Positions 18,013-28,607 of a stretch of DNA of 64,000 nucleotides are shown here, piece after piece. The stretch comes from Thermostichus vulcanus str. 'Rupite'. Its GTDB lineage: Bacteria > Cyanobacteriota > Cyanobacteriia > Thermostichales > Thermostichaceae. The position numbers and the translations under genes are program-made. Below the pieces are notes generated by a model. The model was not told where the DNA came from. It ran no database searches and saw nothing but the letters and a program-made list of their open reading frames with translations. Where the stretch lies: positions 1 through 64,000 of the forward strand of contig NZ_JAFIRA010000015.1 of assembly GCF_022848905.1 (NCBI RefSeq), given 5' to 3'. Every line of letters starts with the position of its first letter. The first letter of the stretch is position 1.

Positions 18013-19839
18013 ATGGGGCTTTGTCGCATGAGTGCATCTCCTCTTTCGGGATCCTCTCCGCCGACACCGGATCCTCGCGCCACTTTGCCTCCGGTTCCGA
18101 TCAAGTTGCCGGATGGGGAAATTCGTCTGGAGGATTTGGACGAGAAGCAACTGCTGGCCAGCTTGTCTCTGGTGGTCTTGAACCAATCTGCCTGGAGCTG
18201 TTTTAGCATCAGCGAAACTAGCCGCCTGTTGCGACCCCTACAAATTTGCCCAGAACTGACGGGCACACCCGTGCTTTCTCAAGAAGCCACTGCCGAGATT
18301 GTCTATAAGTTTCTGCTGAGCAATGGTCGAATCGGAACCATGAAGGGCACGATTTCGATCGAAGACTTTCGTGGGGATCGGCTGCGTTCGATCTACGAAC
18401 AACTGCATATTGAGAAGATCGTACCGACTTTCACCGAGTCGATTGTGGTGCAAATGATCGATCACCTGAAGCCGATTTTCGCCCGCGATTTGGATGAGCT
18501 CCTGTGGCAGGAAACCTTTTTCTTCACAGCCCAGGATTTGCGACAAGAAGAGTTTCTCTTGCGGGGCTTGCGACCGGAGGCGATTCCACGCAGTTTCCGT
18601 CCGCACCTACAGCGGATGTATGAAAAGATCATGCAGGTCTGCCGGAGCCTGCCCAATATTGCTTTCCAACTGTGTTTGCGAGCCTATTTGGAGTACAACG
18701 AGATCAAAAATAAGTATCTGCTGGCTACGTTGCTGAGCAAGTATTTTTATACGCTCTATCGTATTGGCGGGTTGTCACGCCTGGAGAGCTGGGCCCCGAT
18801 CGAGGTGGGATCCCTGCGGTCTTCCAGCCACAGAGTGCGGGTACGCGCCCTTTCTCGTCTTCTCACCATGGACAACGATAGCGATGATCCGCTGGTGGGT
18901 GTTGGGGAGACAGGTTTGGCGAGCGGCTATTTTAGCGGGGTTCGGGAAGCCTCCAGCATGGAAATGGTGAGCGCAGAGGAGATCCACAAGCTACGGCAGG
19001 ATGTGGAGATGGCGCGTGGTGAGATGACCCAAGCCCAACGATTGGTGGCGCGATATCAAGAAGAAGAAAAACAAGAATTGCTCAAGCGCCTTCAGGATCC
19101 GGATAAATTTTTACTCTTTAGCATTCATCAATTTTTTGATAATGTTTTCGGATCCCTGCCCGGTGAAGTCAAAAGCGAGTACGGAGCTGTTTGGGTGCCG
19201 CGCACTTCCCATTTGGATGAGAGGGATCGAGATCAGCTGATAGAACATTTACACCTAATCACCAGTGAAACCTATCTGCTCAGTATTCCATTCAGCGAAG
19301 CCACAATCATTGGCTATTGGCGGGTTTTGGCGGACTCATTCTACAACCAGTGGGTGCTGAATCAATACAAGCAGTTGCAAGGGTATGGGGTAGACCTAGA
19401 ACCCAACGGCATCAATGTTCTAGCCCGGGAGCGCTTTCTGGAAGAAGTGCAATTGCGCTTTGCCGCCCGTCACCGAGAGATTGTCAATCAGAATGTGGGG
19501 AAGATTGCCCAAATTGTGGTGGATAGCCTGGCGAAACGGGTGGCAATTAACACCAGTCAACAAAGCTTCCAGGCGATGCGAGCCAAGTTGACAACCGTTC
19601 TAGATATGGATATTTCCCGCAAAGATGTTGGGGAAGTGAAACGGCTGATCGACTACTTTACCGATGTCTTTTTGGGCAAGCGGGAAGAACTGCGCTCTCC
19701 CTACCCGGTGGGTACAATCTTGAAGGTAAAAGTGGCAATCGAGGCTCGCCCCCCCGACGGTCGCACCCGAATTGGTCTGGAGATCTTGAATCAACTGTAC
19801 CGTGAGTACGTCCCAACCCTGCGGCATGCGCCAGTCTAG
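18013..19839 (+). CDS. Large conserved-looking protein of unknown function
   Basis: The 608-residue protein (603 if it starts at the ATG at 18028) has a low-complexity Pro/Ser start, then LPDGEIRLEDLDEKQLLASLSLVVL. The rest is mostly helical, charged sequence without signal peptide or membrane segments. A short coiled coil lies at about 320-360 (EEIHKLRQDVEMARGEMTQA). Features such as YLEYNEIKNKYLLATLLSKYFYTLYR and IPFSEATIIGYWRVLADSFYNQW look conserved rather than random, but I recognise no family. Codon use and GGATCC density match the neighbours, so it is native. It is flanked by long gaps and is likely monocistronic. Confidence 0.75.
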   Translation: MGLCRMSASPLSGSSPPTPDPRATLPPVPIKLPDGEIRLEDLDEKQLLASLSLVVLNQSAWSCFSISETSRLLRPLQICPELTGTPVLSQEATAEIVYKFLLSNGRIGTMKGTISIEDFRGDRLRSIYEQLHIEKIVPTFTESIVVQMIDHLKPIFARDLDELLWQETFFFTAQDLRQEEFLLRGLRPEAIPRSFRPHLQRMYEKIMQVCRSLPNIAFQLCLRAYLEYNEIKNKYLLATLLSKYFYTLYRIGGLSRLESWAPIEVGSLRSSSHRVRVRALSRLLTMDNDSDDPLVGVGETGLASGYFSGVREASSMEMVSAEEIHKLRQDVEMARGEMTQAQRLVARYQEEEKQELLKRLQDPDKFLLFSIHQFFDNVFGSLPGEVKSEYGAVWVPRTSHLDERDRDQLIEHLHLITSETYLLSIPFSEATIIGYWRVLADSFYNQWVLNQYKQLQGYGVDLEPNGINVLARERFLEEVQLRFAARHREIVNQNVGKIAQIVVDSLAKRVAINTSQQSFQAMRAKLTTVLDMDISRKDVGEVKRLIDYFTDVFLGKREELRSPYPVGTILKVKVAIEARPPDGRTRIGLEILNQLYREYVPTLRHAPV

Positions 19840-20199
19840 GGGTTGAAACTGAGCTGCCTGGCACGGGATCCCTGACGCTAGGGAGGCTTTGAGCAAAATG
19901 GGGTCTGGAGCGTGTTATCCAAGACACGAAATATTTTCGCCCTAAATGCTTTCTTTAATAGAAACTAATCTTGCTTGGCACTGCTCAGTCCTCCCGACTT
20001 TAGTCAGCTTATGGTTTTGGCTCAACACCGCGATCTGGCTGCACTGGTACAAGCCCGTTATGGTCAACTGCTCTCTGGGATCCCAGCGGCCCACTCATCC
20101 ATGGACAGTTTGTTTTTTACCTCTTCATTTGCACCTTAGTTCCTATTCGTTAGGTTCTTGTTCACTCTTCCATAAGCAGGGCTATTTAGGAGACTTTCC
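19840..20199. other. Intergenic, 360 bases
   Basis: No convincing gene. A 42-codon frame from ATG 20011 to 20139 (starting MVLAQHRDLAALVQARYG) has no ribosome binding site or recognisable homology. A small hairpin, TCCCT/AGGGA, follows the previous gene near 19870 but lacks a T-run. AGGAG at about 20187-20191 serves the next gene. Confidence 0.5.
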
Positions 20200-21240
20200 A
20201 TGCGCTACCTTCCCCTTGGCCATAGCTCGCTAACTGTCTCAGAGATTGGTTTGGGCACCATGACTTTTGGGCAGCAAAATACGATGGCTGAGGCCCATGA
20301 GCAGTTGGATTACGCTTTGGAACAGGGGATCAACTTCATTGATACTGCCGAGATGTATCCTGTCCCTGCCCGGGCAGAAACTCAGGGATCCACCGAACGT
20401 TATATTGGCGAATGGCTACAACATCAACAGCGGGATCAGTTGATTATTGCCACCAAAATTGCTGGCCCTGGTCGGCCTTGGCACTGGATTCGCAATGGAT
20501 CCCTGTCGATCACCCGCGACAACATTAAACAAGCGGTGGCCGACAGCCTGAAACGCCTGAAAACCGACTACATTGACCTTTACCAAATCCATTGGCCGGA
20601 TCGTTATGTTCCCCAGTTCGGAGAAGTTTCTTACGATCCTAGCCGGGAGCGGCCTACGGTTCCCATTGCCGAGCAACTAGAAGCCCTGGCAGAAATGGTG
20701 CAGGCGGGGTTGATTCGTTACATCGGCCTGAGCAACGAAACCCCCTGGGGTGTGAGCGAATTTTGCCACCTGGCAGAGCAGTTGAGCCTTCCTAAGGTGG
20801 TCTCTATCCAAAATGCCTATAACCTGATTAACCGTGTTTTTGAAGTGGGGCTGGCGGAAGTATGCCGTCATGAACACATAGGGCTATTGGCCTACAGTCC
20901 GCTTGGGTTTGGGGTGCTGACAGGTAAGTATTTGCAGGCAGAAAAACCGACGGGATCCCGTTTGGCTTTGTTTGAGGGCTTTGGACGGCGCTATCTGAAG
21001 CCCAATGTGGCGGAGGCTGTGGCAGGTTACGTGAGCATCTCCCAAAAATATGGTTTAACCCCGGCACAACTGGCTTTAGCTTTTGTCCGCAGCCGTTGGT
21101 TTGTGACAAGTACAATCATTGGGGCGACCAACTTGGCGCAGCTCAAAGAAAACCTCAGTTGTTTGCAGGTGGAGCTATCCGCAGAGATGCTGGTGGAGAT
21201 CGAAGCCGTCCATCAGCGCTATCCCAATCCCGCCCCTTGA
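20200..21240 (+). CDS. tas: Aldo/keto reductase, Tas-like
   Basis: The 346-residue NADP(H)-dependent oxidoreductase has a TIM-barrel and the full AKR tetrad: D48 (NFIDTAEMYP), Y53, K86 (IIATKIAGPG) and H131 (LYQIHWPDR). The long insertion VPARAETQGSTERYIGEWL and the segment GLSNETPWGVSEF are characteristic of the E. coli Tas type. The physiological substrate is unknown. An AGGAG sits properly before the ATG. The gene stands alone. Confidence 0.85.
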   Translation: MRYLPLGHSSLTVSEIGLGTMTFGQQNTMAEAHEQLDYALEQGINFIDTAEMYPVPARAETQGSTERYIGEWLQHQQRDQLIIATKIAGPGRPWHWIRNGSLSITRDNIKQAVADSLKRLKTDYIDLYQIHWPDRYVPQFGEVSYDPSRERPTVPIAEQLEALAEMVQAGLIRYIGLSNETPWGVSEFCHLAEQLSLPKVVSIQNAYNLINRVFEVGLAEVCRHEHIGLLAYSPLGFGVLTGKYLQAEKPTGSRLALFEGFGRRYLKPNVAEAVAGYVSISQKYGLTPAQLALAFVRSRWFVTSTIIGATNLAQLKENLSCLQVELSAEMLVEIEAVHQRYPNPAP

Positions 21241-21478
21241 AAAGATAGACCCGAAACCTGACCTAGCTGCTTGAAAAGGAGAACGCCTCGACTTTGCATG
21301 GGTGGTTCTCCCTAGAGAGGTCTGAGGGGGATGTGGACGGGCAACTGCAGCTGCCCCAGTAGAGAACTTTTCTCTGGGGTTTTCCGTCTGAAGGTAGTGT
21401 TCGTAGGCATGGATTCCGGATCCCTTCTGGTAGATAGTAAGGGTGAGGATCCAGAAGATAACCCTTGAGGTGTGAACG

Positions 21479-23281
21479 ATGCGTGAGTTTTCCCTTTGGC
21501 ACGGTTGGAAGACTGCGGCTCTGGTGGTGAGCTGTGGCAGCTTAGCTCTGGTGGGGGATCCCGTTTGGGGACAACTGTCCGATATCAGTACCTACTGGGG
21601 TGCCCAGTACATCGCTGGTCTGAATGAGCGGCAAGTGATTGGGGGCTTCCCCGATGGCACCTTCCGTCCTAACGAATCTGTTACCCGTGCCCAATTTGCC
21701 GTCATCGTCACCAAAGCCTTTGGCCTGGATACCAACGTCCCTTCCCGCCCGTTTGCCGATCCGATCCCCAGCTGGGCAGCTCCTTCTATTGGCGCGGCAG
21801 CAGCGGCAGGGTTTGTTTCTGGCTTCCCGGATGGCACCTTTCGACCCAATGATGTGTTGACCCGCGCACAGGCGATCACCGTTCTCACCAAAGCGGCCAC
21901 CAACGACAACTTCATCCAAGATGCCAACCAAATCGACCAGATTCTATCTGGGTTTGCCGATGCAGGGCTGGTTCCCAATTTCGCCCGTGCTCCGATCGCG
22001 ACCGCTGTTCAGGAAAGCCTATTGGTACTCTATCCCAGCCCCGTGCAACTAAACGCCCAAGCGGTCGCTACCCGTGGAGAAGTGGCTGCCCTCACCTACC
22101 AAGCACTGGCCAAAGTGGGGCGGGTTCCTCCTCTCGATCCGCCAGTAGGAGCTGCCGTTCCCGGCCCTGGCATCAGCACCGAGATCATCGCAGAAGTCAC
22201 TCCTACCCCCGAACCCCTGGCTACACCGGATATCCCCGTAGAACCTTTGGTGGAAACCCTGCCCACTGCTCCGGAGGTAAGGACATTCTTCACCCGTGAG
22301 GAGCTGGGATCCGTGAATCCGGGGGATACCTTTACCGTGTTTTTGTTGGGATCCCCGGGAGCCCAGGGGACTTTCTCCATTCCAGGCATTGCCTACAACA
22401 TTCCCCTCCAAGAAACCCGTCCGGGCCAATACGAGGGATCCTATACCTTTCGCAGCCAAGACCAAGCCTCAGAAGTACCCATCTTTGCTCGTCTAGAACG
22501 GGGAGGCTTGGTAACCTTGGTACAGCTGCCTGACAAGACCATCTCCATTGGCCGGGTAACCGATACCACCTTCCCCACCATCAGCGAACTGGCCCCTGCC
22601 AATGGGGCTACGGTGGATAACCTGCGCCCGCAGATCTCGGCCCGTTTCCAGGACGACCAAGGCATTGATCTCAACAGCTTTACCCTGCTTGTCAATAATG
22701 TGGATGTGACAGCCCAAGCGCAGCTCACCGCCACCAGCTTTACCTATACCCCAGCGGAGCCCCTGCCCACCGATCAGCCCACCCTAATTGCTGTCCAGAT
22801 CGCCGATACCAGTGGCAACACCGCCATTCAACAGTGGTCTTTCCGGGTGCAAACACCCACCCCAACACCTACCCCGACAGCAACGCCCACACCCACCGCC
22901 ACTCCAACTCCGACTCCCGAACCCACCGCTACCCCTACGGCTACCCCAACCCCAGAGCCAACACCTACCCCGACTCCGGCAGCTACCCCAACTCCGACTC
23001 CCGAACCCACCGCTACCCCTACGGCTACTCCAACCCCAGAGCCAACACCCACCCCGACTCCGGCAGCTACCGCCACTCCAACTCCGGCAGCAACGGCTAC
23101 CCCAACCGCAGAACCTGTGGCAGAGCCTTTGCCCTCTCCGGAAGGCCGTTCTCCAGAAGAGACAGAAAAAACCGAACCGGAAGCCGAAGCCGCGGATCCC
23201 TCGCCAGAAGCCCCAACAGCTGAAGAAGCCTCGCCTGAGCCTGAGGAAACTAACGAACCCTCTCCCTCCCCCAGCCCTTAG
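21479..23281 (+). CDS. Exported SLH-domain protein with Thr/Pro repeat tail
   Basis: The 600-residue protein has a signal peptide ([23 protein letters not shown]). S-layer homology motifs follow at about 36-84 ([23 protein letters not shown]) and 95-140 ([23 protein letters not shown]), and a degenerate third is at about 158-215. Residues about 265-455 look like Ig-like beta domains ([33 protein letters not shown]). The tail is a long TPTP-type spacer and an acidic Glu/Pro end. SLH motifs bind peptidoglycan-linked polymers, so this is probably an envelope protein whose flexible arm spans the wall. It lacks the OprB porin barrel found in many cyanobacterial SLH proteins. Confidence 0.85.
   Translation: MREFSLWHGWKTAALVVSCGSLALVGDPVWGQLSDISTYWGAQYIAGLNERQVIGGFPDGTFRPNESVTRAQFAVIVTKAFGLDTNVPSRPFADPIPSWAAPSIGAAAAAGFVSGFPDGTFRPNDVLTRAQAITVLTKAATNDNFIQDANQIDQILSGFADAGLVPNFARAPIATAVQESLLVLYPSPVQLNAQAVATRGEVAALTYQALAKVGRVPPLDPPVGAAVPGPGISTEIIAEVTPTPEPLATPDIPVEPLVETLPTAPEVRTFFTREELGSVNPGDTFTVFLLGSPGAQGTFSIPGIAYNIPLQETRPGQYEGSYTFRSQDQASEVPIFARLERGGLVTLVQLPDKTISIGRVTDTTFPTISELAPANGATVDNLRPQISARFQDDQGIDLNSFTLLVNNVDVTAQAQLTATSFTYTPAEPLPTDQPTLIAVQIADTSGNTAIQQWSFRVQTPTPTPTPTATPTPTATPTPTPEPTATPTATPTPEPTPTPTPAATPTPTPEPTATPTATPTPEPTPTPTPAATATPTPAATATPTAEPVAEPLPSPEGRSPEETEKTEPEAEAADPSPEAPTAEEASPEPEETNEPSPSPSP
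22904..23071 (+). repeat. 84-bp tandem duplication in the Thr/Pro spacer
   Basis: Bases 22904-22987 and 22988-23071 are two copies of one 84-base (28-codon) unit differing at two positions. They lie within a wider stretch (about 22850-23110) of simpler ACC/CCN-type repeats encoding TPTP and TATP. The near identity shows recent duplication, so the length probably varies among strains. Confidence 0.85.
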
Positions 23282-23397
23282 TGGACTAAGTCTTAATGGT
23301 GTTCCAAGGTCTATTTTGATAAAGTTGCACTCCACATTTAGTGGTCAGGGGAGAGGAGGGATGTTAAGCTACTGCCAGTTGTGACCGGGTGGGATCC

Positions 23398-24354
23398 ATG
23401 AATCAAGCCAGATGGATGCAGTCTCTGCAGACTGTTTTGCCTTGGCGCTCCTTGCTCCTCAGCGGGGTCCTGTTGACCAGCGCAATTGCTCCTGTTGCGG
23501 CCCAAGAGTTTGAGTTCACACCGCCAAGACAACCTACGCAACCACCCTCCATTCCCACTTTGCCCTTGCTCACAGCCCCGCCTCCGGAAACCTCTGCCGT
23601 CCCACCCGCCCTGCCGGCGGTGCCGCAAGTACCCCAAATGCCCCTGGGAGGGGATCCCACTGCTCCGGTTTTGGATCCCAACACCGCTCCGATTCCAGTT
23701 GTGCCGTTCCAGGCCGCTCCAGGCCCCCAAGCCCCTTTAGGAGAAGCCTATTCCTATCAACGTCAGCCTGGCGTGAGCCCGGGCGGAGATCTATCGGGTC
23801 TAACCCGTGGTGAGTTGCCCGCCGGCACCACCATCCCTCTGACGGTTTATCGGGAAATCACCTTCCAACCCTATCAGGCCATCAACGGCAATCTGGAGGT
23901 GTCGGATCCGGTGGTGGATCGGTTTGGGCAGGTGGTGATCCCGGCGGGCAGTGTGGTGTGGGGAACCTTTGAGCCGGTTTACCGCGAGATCCAGCCCCTC
24001 AATCGTGTAGAAGACAATGCGGATCCCCAGGAACGGATTGTCGGCAGCCGCTTTGTGGCCAACCGCATCACCATTGGCTCCTCTACCTACCTGCTCAGGG
24101 GGCGTTCCCCCTTGTTGCGCGTCGGACTAGATCGCGGTGCTGATGTCAGTACAACGGTAGCTCGTGGAGCGGGGTATGGAGCGGCTGGAGGCTTAGCTCT
24201 GGGGGTGCTTACGGGTGGCATTGGCTTTCTACCCATTCTGGCTGGTGGGGTGGCCGGAGCAGCTGCAGGCAGTACCAATATCGACCGGGTGGTGACGTTA
24301 CAACCCAATACTCTGGTGGAGTTGGAATTGGCGGATAGCCTGATCATCCAGTGA
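23398..24354 (+). CDS. Exported Pro-rich protein with C-terminal glycine-zipper-like segment
   Basis: Starting at the ATG at 23398 (a GTG lies three codons upstream) gives 318 residues: a signal peptide ending near PVAAQEF, then a Pro/Ala-rich spacer to about 135. A compact domain follows (GTTIPLTVYREITFQPYQAINGNLEV, GQVVIPAGSVVWGTFEPVYR, GSRFVANRITI). Near the end GAGYGAAGGLALGVLTGG and LAGGVAGAAAGS form a glycine-zipper-like membrane segment. The domain recalls the beta-rich part of VirB10/TrbI-type or outer-membrane-associated proteins, but the similarity is weak. It follows the SLH gene by 116 bases on the same strand, so a joint envelope role is plausible. Confidence 0.6.
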   Translation: MNQARWMQSLQTVLPWRSLLLSGVLLTSAIAPVAAQEFEFTPPRQPTQPPSIPTLPLLTAPPPETSAVPPALPAVPQVPQMPLGGDPTAPVLDPNTAPIPVVPFQAAPGPQAPLGEAYSYQRQPGVSPGGDLSGLTRGELPAGTTIPLTVYREITFQPYQAINGNLEVSDPVVDRFGQVVIPAGSVVWGTFEPVYREIQPLNRVEDNADPQERIVGSRFVANRITIGSSTYLLRGRSPLLRVGLDRGADVSTTVARGAGYGAAGGLALGVLTGGIGFLPILAGGVAGAAAGSTNIDRVVTLQPNTLVELELADSLIIQ

Positions 24355-24414
24355 CCTCCGAAGCGACCTCAGGCCGGTCGGTAGAGTAGAAGAGAGCCCC
24401 CTTGGTTTTCTCCC

Positions 24415-25635
24415 ATGGCCCTCTGGATCTATGTTGTGCCCCCTCTAGCTGGGCTGGTGATTGGCTACTTCACTAATGACATTGCCATCAAAATGCTGTT
24501 TCGGCCCTACCGCCCCTATCGGCTGTTGGGTCGTCGCATTCCCTTCACCCCCGGCTTGATCCCACAGAATCAGCCTCGCCTGGCCAAGCAGATCGCCAAC
24601 ACGATCATGGGATCCCTGCTCACGCCGGAGGAGCTGCATAATCTGGCGCGTAAGCTGTTGCAGACAGAGCGGATGCAAGCCGGGATCCGCTGGCTACTGG
24701 GGGTGGCACTGGATCGACTGCAAAACCCGGAACAACAACAGCAAACGGCTCAGGTTTTGGCTCGCATTCTAGCGGATCTGTTCAATGAGTCGTTACCGCG
24801 CCTGATCAAGGTGCTGGCTCGCCAGGAGGAGTTTCTGGAGGGGCCGATCAACCAATTGTTCGACCAGGTGCTGCTGGATTTGCGCCTGAGCCGTGAGCAA
24901 GCCAAACAGCTCTCGGAGTGGATCCTCGATCAGGCGTTGCCCCCGAAAGTGTTGCGGCAAAACTTGGTGGACTTTCTAACAGACCGCAACATTGAGTCAC
25001 TGGATGAAGAGTTTCGGGAACGAGCAACGGGATCCTACTGGGTGGTGGCCAACTTGTTCGGCCTAAAGAATGCCCTGCTGCGATTGCGAACCTACTGCCT
25101 GGAAGACCCCGAAGGAGCCGAAGCCATTTTGGAGGACTTACTCAAAGACATCAGCGCCAATCGCCGTCTAGCAGAGATCCTACAGAATCTCTCCCTACAA
25201 AACTTGCCCGTGGGTGCAGTGCGCCAGTTGCGCCGTACTCTGCGGGACGGGATCCAAGACTACCTGCGGGCCCAGGGGCCGGATTTGCTCCAAGGACTGG
25301 GTCATAGTATCGATTGGGAAAAGGTAGCCAGTTTGGTGTTGGGGCGTCTGCGCAACTCGAAAGTGTTGATGACCTCCATCGATCAGATCAGTGCTGACCT
25401 GGCTCTGGTGTTGGAGCGCTACCTGGAACGGGATCTGGAATCGTTAATGACGCAGGTGATCCCGGTGTTGAATTTGGATCAGGTGATCACCGACAAGGTC
25501 AATGCTACCTCTCCTGCCGACTTGGAACAGGCCATTCAGCAGATCGTGCGGCAAGAGCTACAGGCGATTGTCAACTTGGGAGGCATCTTGGGCTTTGTGG
25601 TGGGCTGTGTGCAGGTGCTGTTTTTGCTCCTCTAG
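24415..25635 (+). CDS. DUF445/UPF0754 family membrane protein
   Basis: The 406-residue protein has the DUF445 N terminus: a membrane segment ([27 protein letters not shown]), then [33 protein letters not shown] long helical middle and a second membrane segment at the very C terminus ([19 protein letters not shown]) follow. Two membrane ends joined by a soluble helical body are usual for the family, also found in Bacillus (YheB). The molecular role is unknown. Length and order of parts are complete. Confidence 0.85.
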   Translation: MALWIYVVPPLAGLVIGYFTNDIAIKMLFRPYRPYRLLGRRIPFTPGLIPQNQPRLAKQIANTIMGSLLTPEELHNLARKLLQTERMQAGIRWLLGVALDRLQNPEQQQQTAQVLARILADLFNESLPRLIKVLARQEEFLEGPINQLFDQVLLDLRLSREQAKQLSEWILDQALPPKVLRQNLVDFLTDRNIESLDEEFRERATGSYWVVANLFGLKNALLRLRTYCLEDPEGAEAILEDLLKDISANRRLAEILQNLSLQNLPVGAVRQLRRTLRDGIQDYLRAQGPDLLQGLGHSIDWEKVASLVLGRLRNSKVLMTSIDQISADLALVLERYLERDLESLMTQVIPVLNLDQVITDKVNATSPADLEQAIQQIVRQELQAIVNLGGILGFVVGCVQVLFLLL

Positions 25636-25709
25636 GGATCCTGATCCCTCAAACAGAGTTCTGTCGCCCCAGCGGAACAGAGATCAACGAGGAGATCTAT
25701 GATGGTGGA

Positions 25710-27371
25710 ATGAGATTAACGATTCTCCATACTTCTGACCTGCACGCTAACCTCCATCCCTGGAACTATTTCACTGGGGCACCTGCTGAGCATGGTCTGG
25801 CCAAGCTTGCCACCCTGATCAAGCGAACCCGGGCTTCAACCCAGGATCCAGTGCTGTTGATCGACAGTGGCGACACGATTCAGGGATCCCCGTTAGGCAC
25901 CTATTACGCTCAGGTGGAACGGGTCTCCCCCCACCCGATGGCTTGTGCTTTCAATGCCCTCGCCTACGATGCCTTCACCCCTGGGAACCACGATTTCAAC
26001 TTTGGTCCACAGGTTCTGCAGGACTTCGTCACCGATTTGAACTGCCCAGTGATCTGTGCCAACATCCTTCGTCAAAACGGGGATCCCCTGTTTCAGCCCT
26101 ATCGAATTCAAACCGTGCAGGGAATCCGTGTCGGACTCTTGGGCCTGACCACCCCCCGCATTGACACCTGGGAGCGTCCCGATCACATTGTTGGCTTGCG
26201 ATTTGCCCCGATCCTGGAAACCGCCCATCACTATCTGCCTCTGCTGCGACCCCAAGTGGATGTGCTGGTGGTCATCCTGCACAGCGGCCCCAACCGCCTG
26301 CCCCCGCAACGCAGCCCCGAGCACTGGCGTACCCCGGATCGCTCTGATTGGCGCAGCAACAAAAGCCTGAATGGAGAAAACGAGCTCCTCAGTCTCGCTC
26401 AACTAGAAGACATCGATGTCATCCTCTCCGGCCATACCCACCAAACCATTGCTGGACTGGAGCAGGCCAAACCTCTGGTGGTGCAACCTGGCTTTTGGGG
26501 ATCCCATCTATCGCGGGTCAGCCTGGAATTGGAAGAGCAAGGGCAAGGTTGGCGAGTCCACGGCGGACAGGTGGATATCCTTTCGGCAGAAGGGATCCCG
26601 CCAGATCCAGAATTGTTAGCCCTGACGGATCCCTATCACCAGGCTACCTTGCACTATGTCCATCAACCGGTTGGACATGCCCGTGCCCCCTATCCGGGGG
26701 GGTTAGCGGCGCGGCTAGGGGCCAATCCTCTGGCGGAACTGCTCCATCAGGCGCAGTTACAAGCGGTGCGGGAGGCTGGCTTCCCGGCAGAACTCTCCTT
26801 GGTTAACATTTGCAGTAGTGCTGGCTTGGCAGCGGGCCCCATTCGCTTGCAGGATGCCTATGGCATCACCGTCTACGACAATACCCTGTGTGTCTTAGAA
26901 GTCAGCGGGGAGATTCTGCGGCGGGCTTTGGAGCAGACAGCAGGCTACTTTCGACAGTTGGATCCGGATCATCTGCCTGCAGAGCCTACCGCTGTGGTTG
27001 CCCCCGATGCCCGCGGCTATACCTTTGATCTTTACCACGGCATCGACTACTGCTTTGATCTCACCCGTCCAGTCGGCAAGCGATTGGTCAACCTCCAGTT
27101 CCGCGGACAGCCCGTTGAGCCAACCCAAACTTTCCGTCTGGCGATTAACCACTATCGGGCAGGCGGTGGCGGTGGCTATGTGATGTTCCAGGAAGCAGAA
27201 ACCCTCTGGATTTCCGCCGATAGCATTCGTGATTTTCTCGTCTACTACATCAACACCCATTCCCCCATTCAGCCCCTCTACAGCCACAACTGGAGCTTGA
27301 TTCCCGATCTGGCCGAGATCTACTTCCCCAATTACTTCAGCCGACCCCAGGAAAGTCTGCTGGTAGGCTAG
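25710..27371 (+). CDS. Metallophosphatase/5'-nucleotidase family protein
   Basis: The 553-residue protein starts MRLTILHTSDLHANL, the first metal-binding motif. LLIDSGDTIQGSP, the GNHDFNFG motif and ILSGHTHQTI complete the calcineurin-like dinuclear metal site (about 1-290). The C-terminal substrate domain follows (about 320-530, with ANPLAELLHQAQ, DNTLCVLEVSGEILRRALEQTAGYF and INHYRAGGGGGY). The family hydrolyses nucleoside 5'-monophosphates or 2',3'-cyclic nucleotides. Most homologues are exported, but no signal peptide is visible, so this one is probably cytoplasmic or starts further upstream. It is preceded by DUF445 on the same strand. Confidence 0.85.
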   Translation: MRLTILHTSDLHANLHPWNYFTGAPAEHGLAKLATLIKRTRASTQDPVLLIDSGDTIQGSPLGTYYAQVERVSPHPMACAFNALAYDAFTPGNHDFNFGPQVLQDFVTDLNCPVICANILRQNGDPLFQPYRIQTVQGIRVGLLGLTTPRIDTWERPDHIVGLRFAPILETAHHYLPLLRPQVDVLVVILHSGPNRLPPQRSPEHWRTPDRSDWRSNKSLNGENELLSLAQLEDIDVILSGHTHQTIAGLEQAKPLVVQPGFWGSHLSRVSLELEEQGQGWRVHGGQVDILSAEGIPPDPELLALTDPYHQATLHYVHQPVGHARAPYPGGLAARLGANPLAELLHQAQLQAVREAGFPAELSLVNICSSAGLAAGPIRLQDAYGITVYDNTLCVLEVSGEILRRALEQTAGYFRQLDPDHLPAEPTAVVAPDARGYTFDLYHGIDYCFDLTRPVGKRLVNLQFRGQPVEPTQTFRLAINHYRAGGGGGYVMFQEAETLWISADSIRDFLVYYINTHSPIQPLYSHNWSLIPDLAEIYFPNYFSRPQESLLVG

Positions 27372-27515
27372 AGAAAGTCCCCCAAGAGCTAAGGATCCTG
27401 TCCGATCCAACGAGCGTTGGGGGAAGTCGGTAGAATACAATCAACGCGGCGGCCCGCTTTGGCTCGGTTCACGTCTGGTTCTGAAACCTGCCCAACTGGG
27501 GATCCGCCGACCTTT

Positions 27516-28319
27516 ATGTCTATTGCTCACACTCTGCCTATTCAACCCATGACCTCTGAAGAAAAGCAACCGATGGCCCCAGAAGATGCCTATCCTGAAC
27601 TACAGGAGGAGGAGATCGATGTGGAAGCGGAGCTAGAAAAGCTGATTTTAGAAGATAGTGAGGCCGAAGCCAGTGCCGCAGCAGGGGAAGCCACTGCTGA
27701 GCCTTCACTGGCTCAAAGTGAAGCTCTGAAGCAGCTCCAGCACGAATTGGAAGTGATGCGGCAGCAACTCAAGGAGAAAGAAGAATCCTATCTGCGCCTC
27801 TATGCCGACTTTGAAAACTACCGACGCCGTACTCAACGGGAAAAAGAGGAATTTAGCCAAAAGGAACGGCAGAAGTTTGTGCTGGAGATCTTGCCGGTTG
27901 TGGATAGCTTTGAGCGAGCCCAGCAGCAGGTGAAGCTAGAAACCGACCGAGAGCGAGAACTGCACAACAGTTACCAAAGTGTCTATCGGCTGCTAGTGGA
28001 ATCCTTGAAAAAGATGGGGGTATCCCGCATGAAGGCCGTGGGTCAACCCTTCGACCCCAATCTGCACGAGGCCATTGCCCGTCAACCCAGCAGCGATTAT
28101 CCCGAAGACGTGGTGGTCACGGAGTATCAAGCCGGCTACAAGCTAGGAGATCTCGTGATTCGGCACGCTATGGTGGCGGTTTCGGAAGGGATCCCGGAGA
28201 GAGAGGCGGTTGCCAACGGTGGGAGCCCGACTCCAGAGGCTCCAGAGGTAACCTCTGATCCCCAACCTGAAACTGATCCCCAACCTGAAACCGAAACCAG
28301 TCCTTCCCCAGAAAGCTAA
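27516..28319 (+). CDS. grpE: Nucleotide exchange factor GrpE
   Basis: About 267 residues from the ATG at 27516; other in-frame starts are 27417 and 27549, and none has a clear ribosome binding site. An acidic N-terminal tail leads into a long coiled coil (LKQLQHELEVMRQQLKEKE), the core YLRLYADFENYRRRTQREKEE, and the beta-wing end GYKLGDLVIRHAMVAVSEG. The C-terminal 40 residues are Pro/Glu-rich with a short PQPETDPQPETE repeat. GrpE releases ADP from DnaK. It lies directly upstream of dnaK and dnaJ. Confidence 0.93.
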   Translation: MSIAHTLPIQPMTSEEKQPMAPEDAYPELQEEEIDVEAELEKLILEDSEAEASAAAGEATAEPSLAQSEALKQLQHELEVMRQQLKEKEESYLRLYADFENYRRRTQREKEEFSQKERQKFVLEILPVVDSFERAQQQVKLETDRERELHNSYQSVYRLLVESLKKMGVSRMKAVGQPFDPNLHEAIARQPSSDYPEDVVVTEYQAGYKLGDLVIRHAMVAVSEGIPEREAVANGGSPTPEAPEVTSDPQPETDPQPETETSPSPES

Positions 28320-28607
28320 CTGGGCGATTTTCTGACCGTCAACTCATCTGGACTGGATCGATCCCTAAGACTTGGCAGCGTCCTCTGTGTGGGGCCTCGG
28401 GCACCACTGCACTCTGTAGCGGATTGAAGGAAGAGCATACATAACCCTGACGAATGCAGAGTCTCATTGGCTTCAAAGGCGCTACAGTGGGGCTACGTGA
28501 AGTGAGAGTATTGTCTGAAGGTTTCCACTGCTTTTTGGGCAGAATGGTTCTAGGCTCCGTAAAATCACGCGCTTGGGCTGAAACTTGACGCACTGGGACA
28601 GGGGACT

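Noticed and set aside
20011-20139. 42-codon frame MVLAQHRDLAALVQ... in the gap before the Tas-like gene
   Set aside because: No ribosome binding site, no homology recognised, and the region otherwise looks noncoding.
21278-21311. Inverted repeat GGAGAAC ... GTTCTCC after the Tas-like gene
   Set aside because: The loop is 20 bases and no T-run follows, so it does not qualify as a terminator.
22850-23110. Regular repeats that could suggest a CRISPR array
   Set aside because: They are in-frame Thr/Pro codons of an exported protein, without spacers of unique sequence.
28320-28607. Search for a CIRCE element before dnaK
   Set aside because: No TTAGCACTC-N9-GAGTGCTAA match was found. A loosely similar pair (GCACTCTG ... 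GCAGAGTC) has the wrong spacing.
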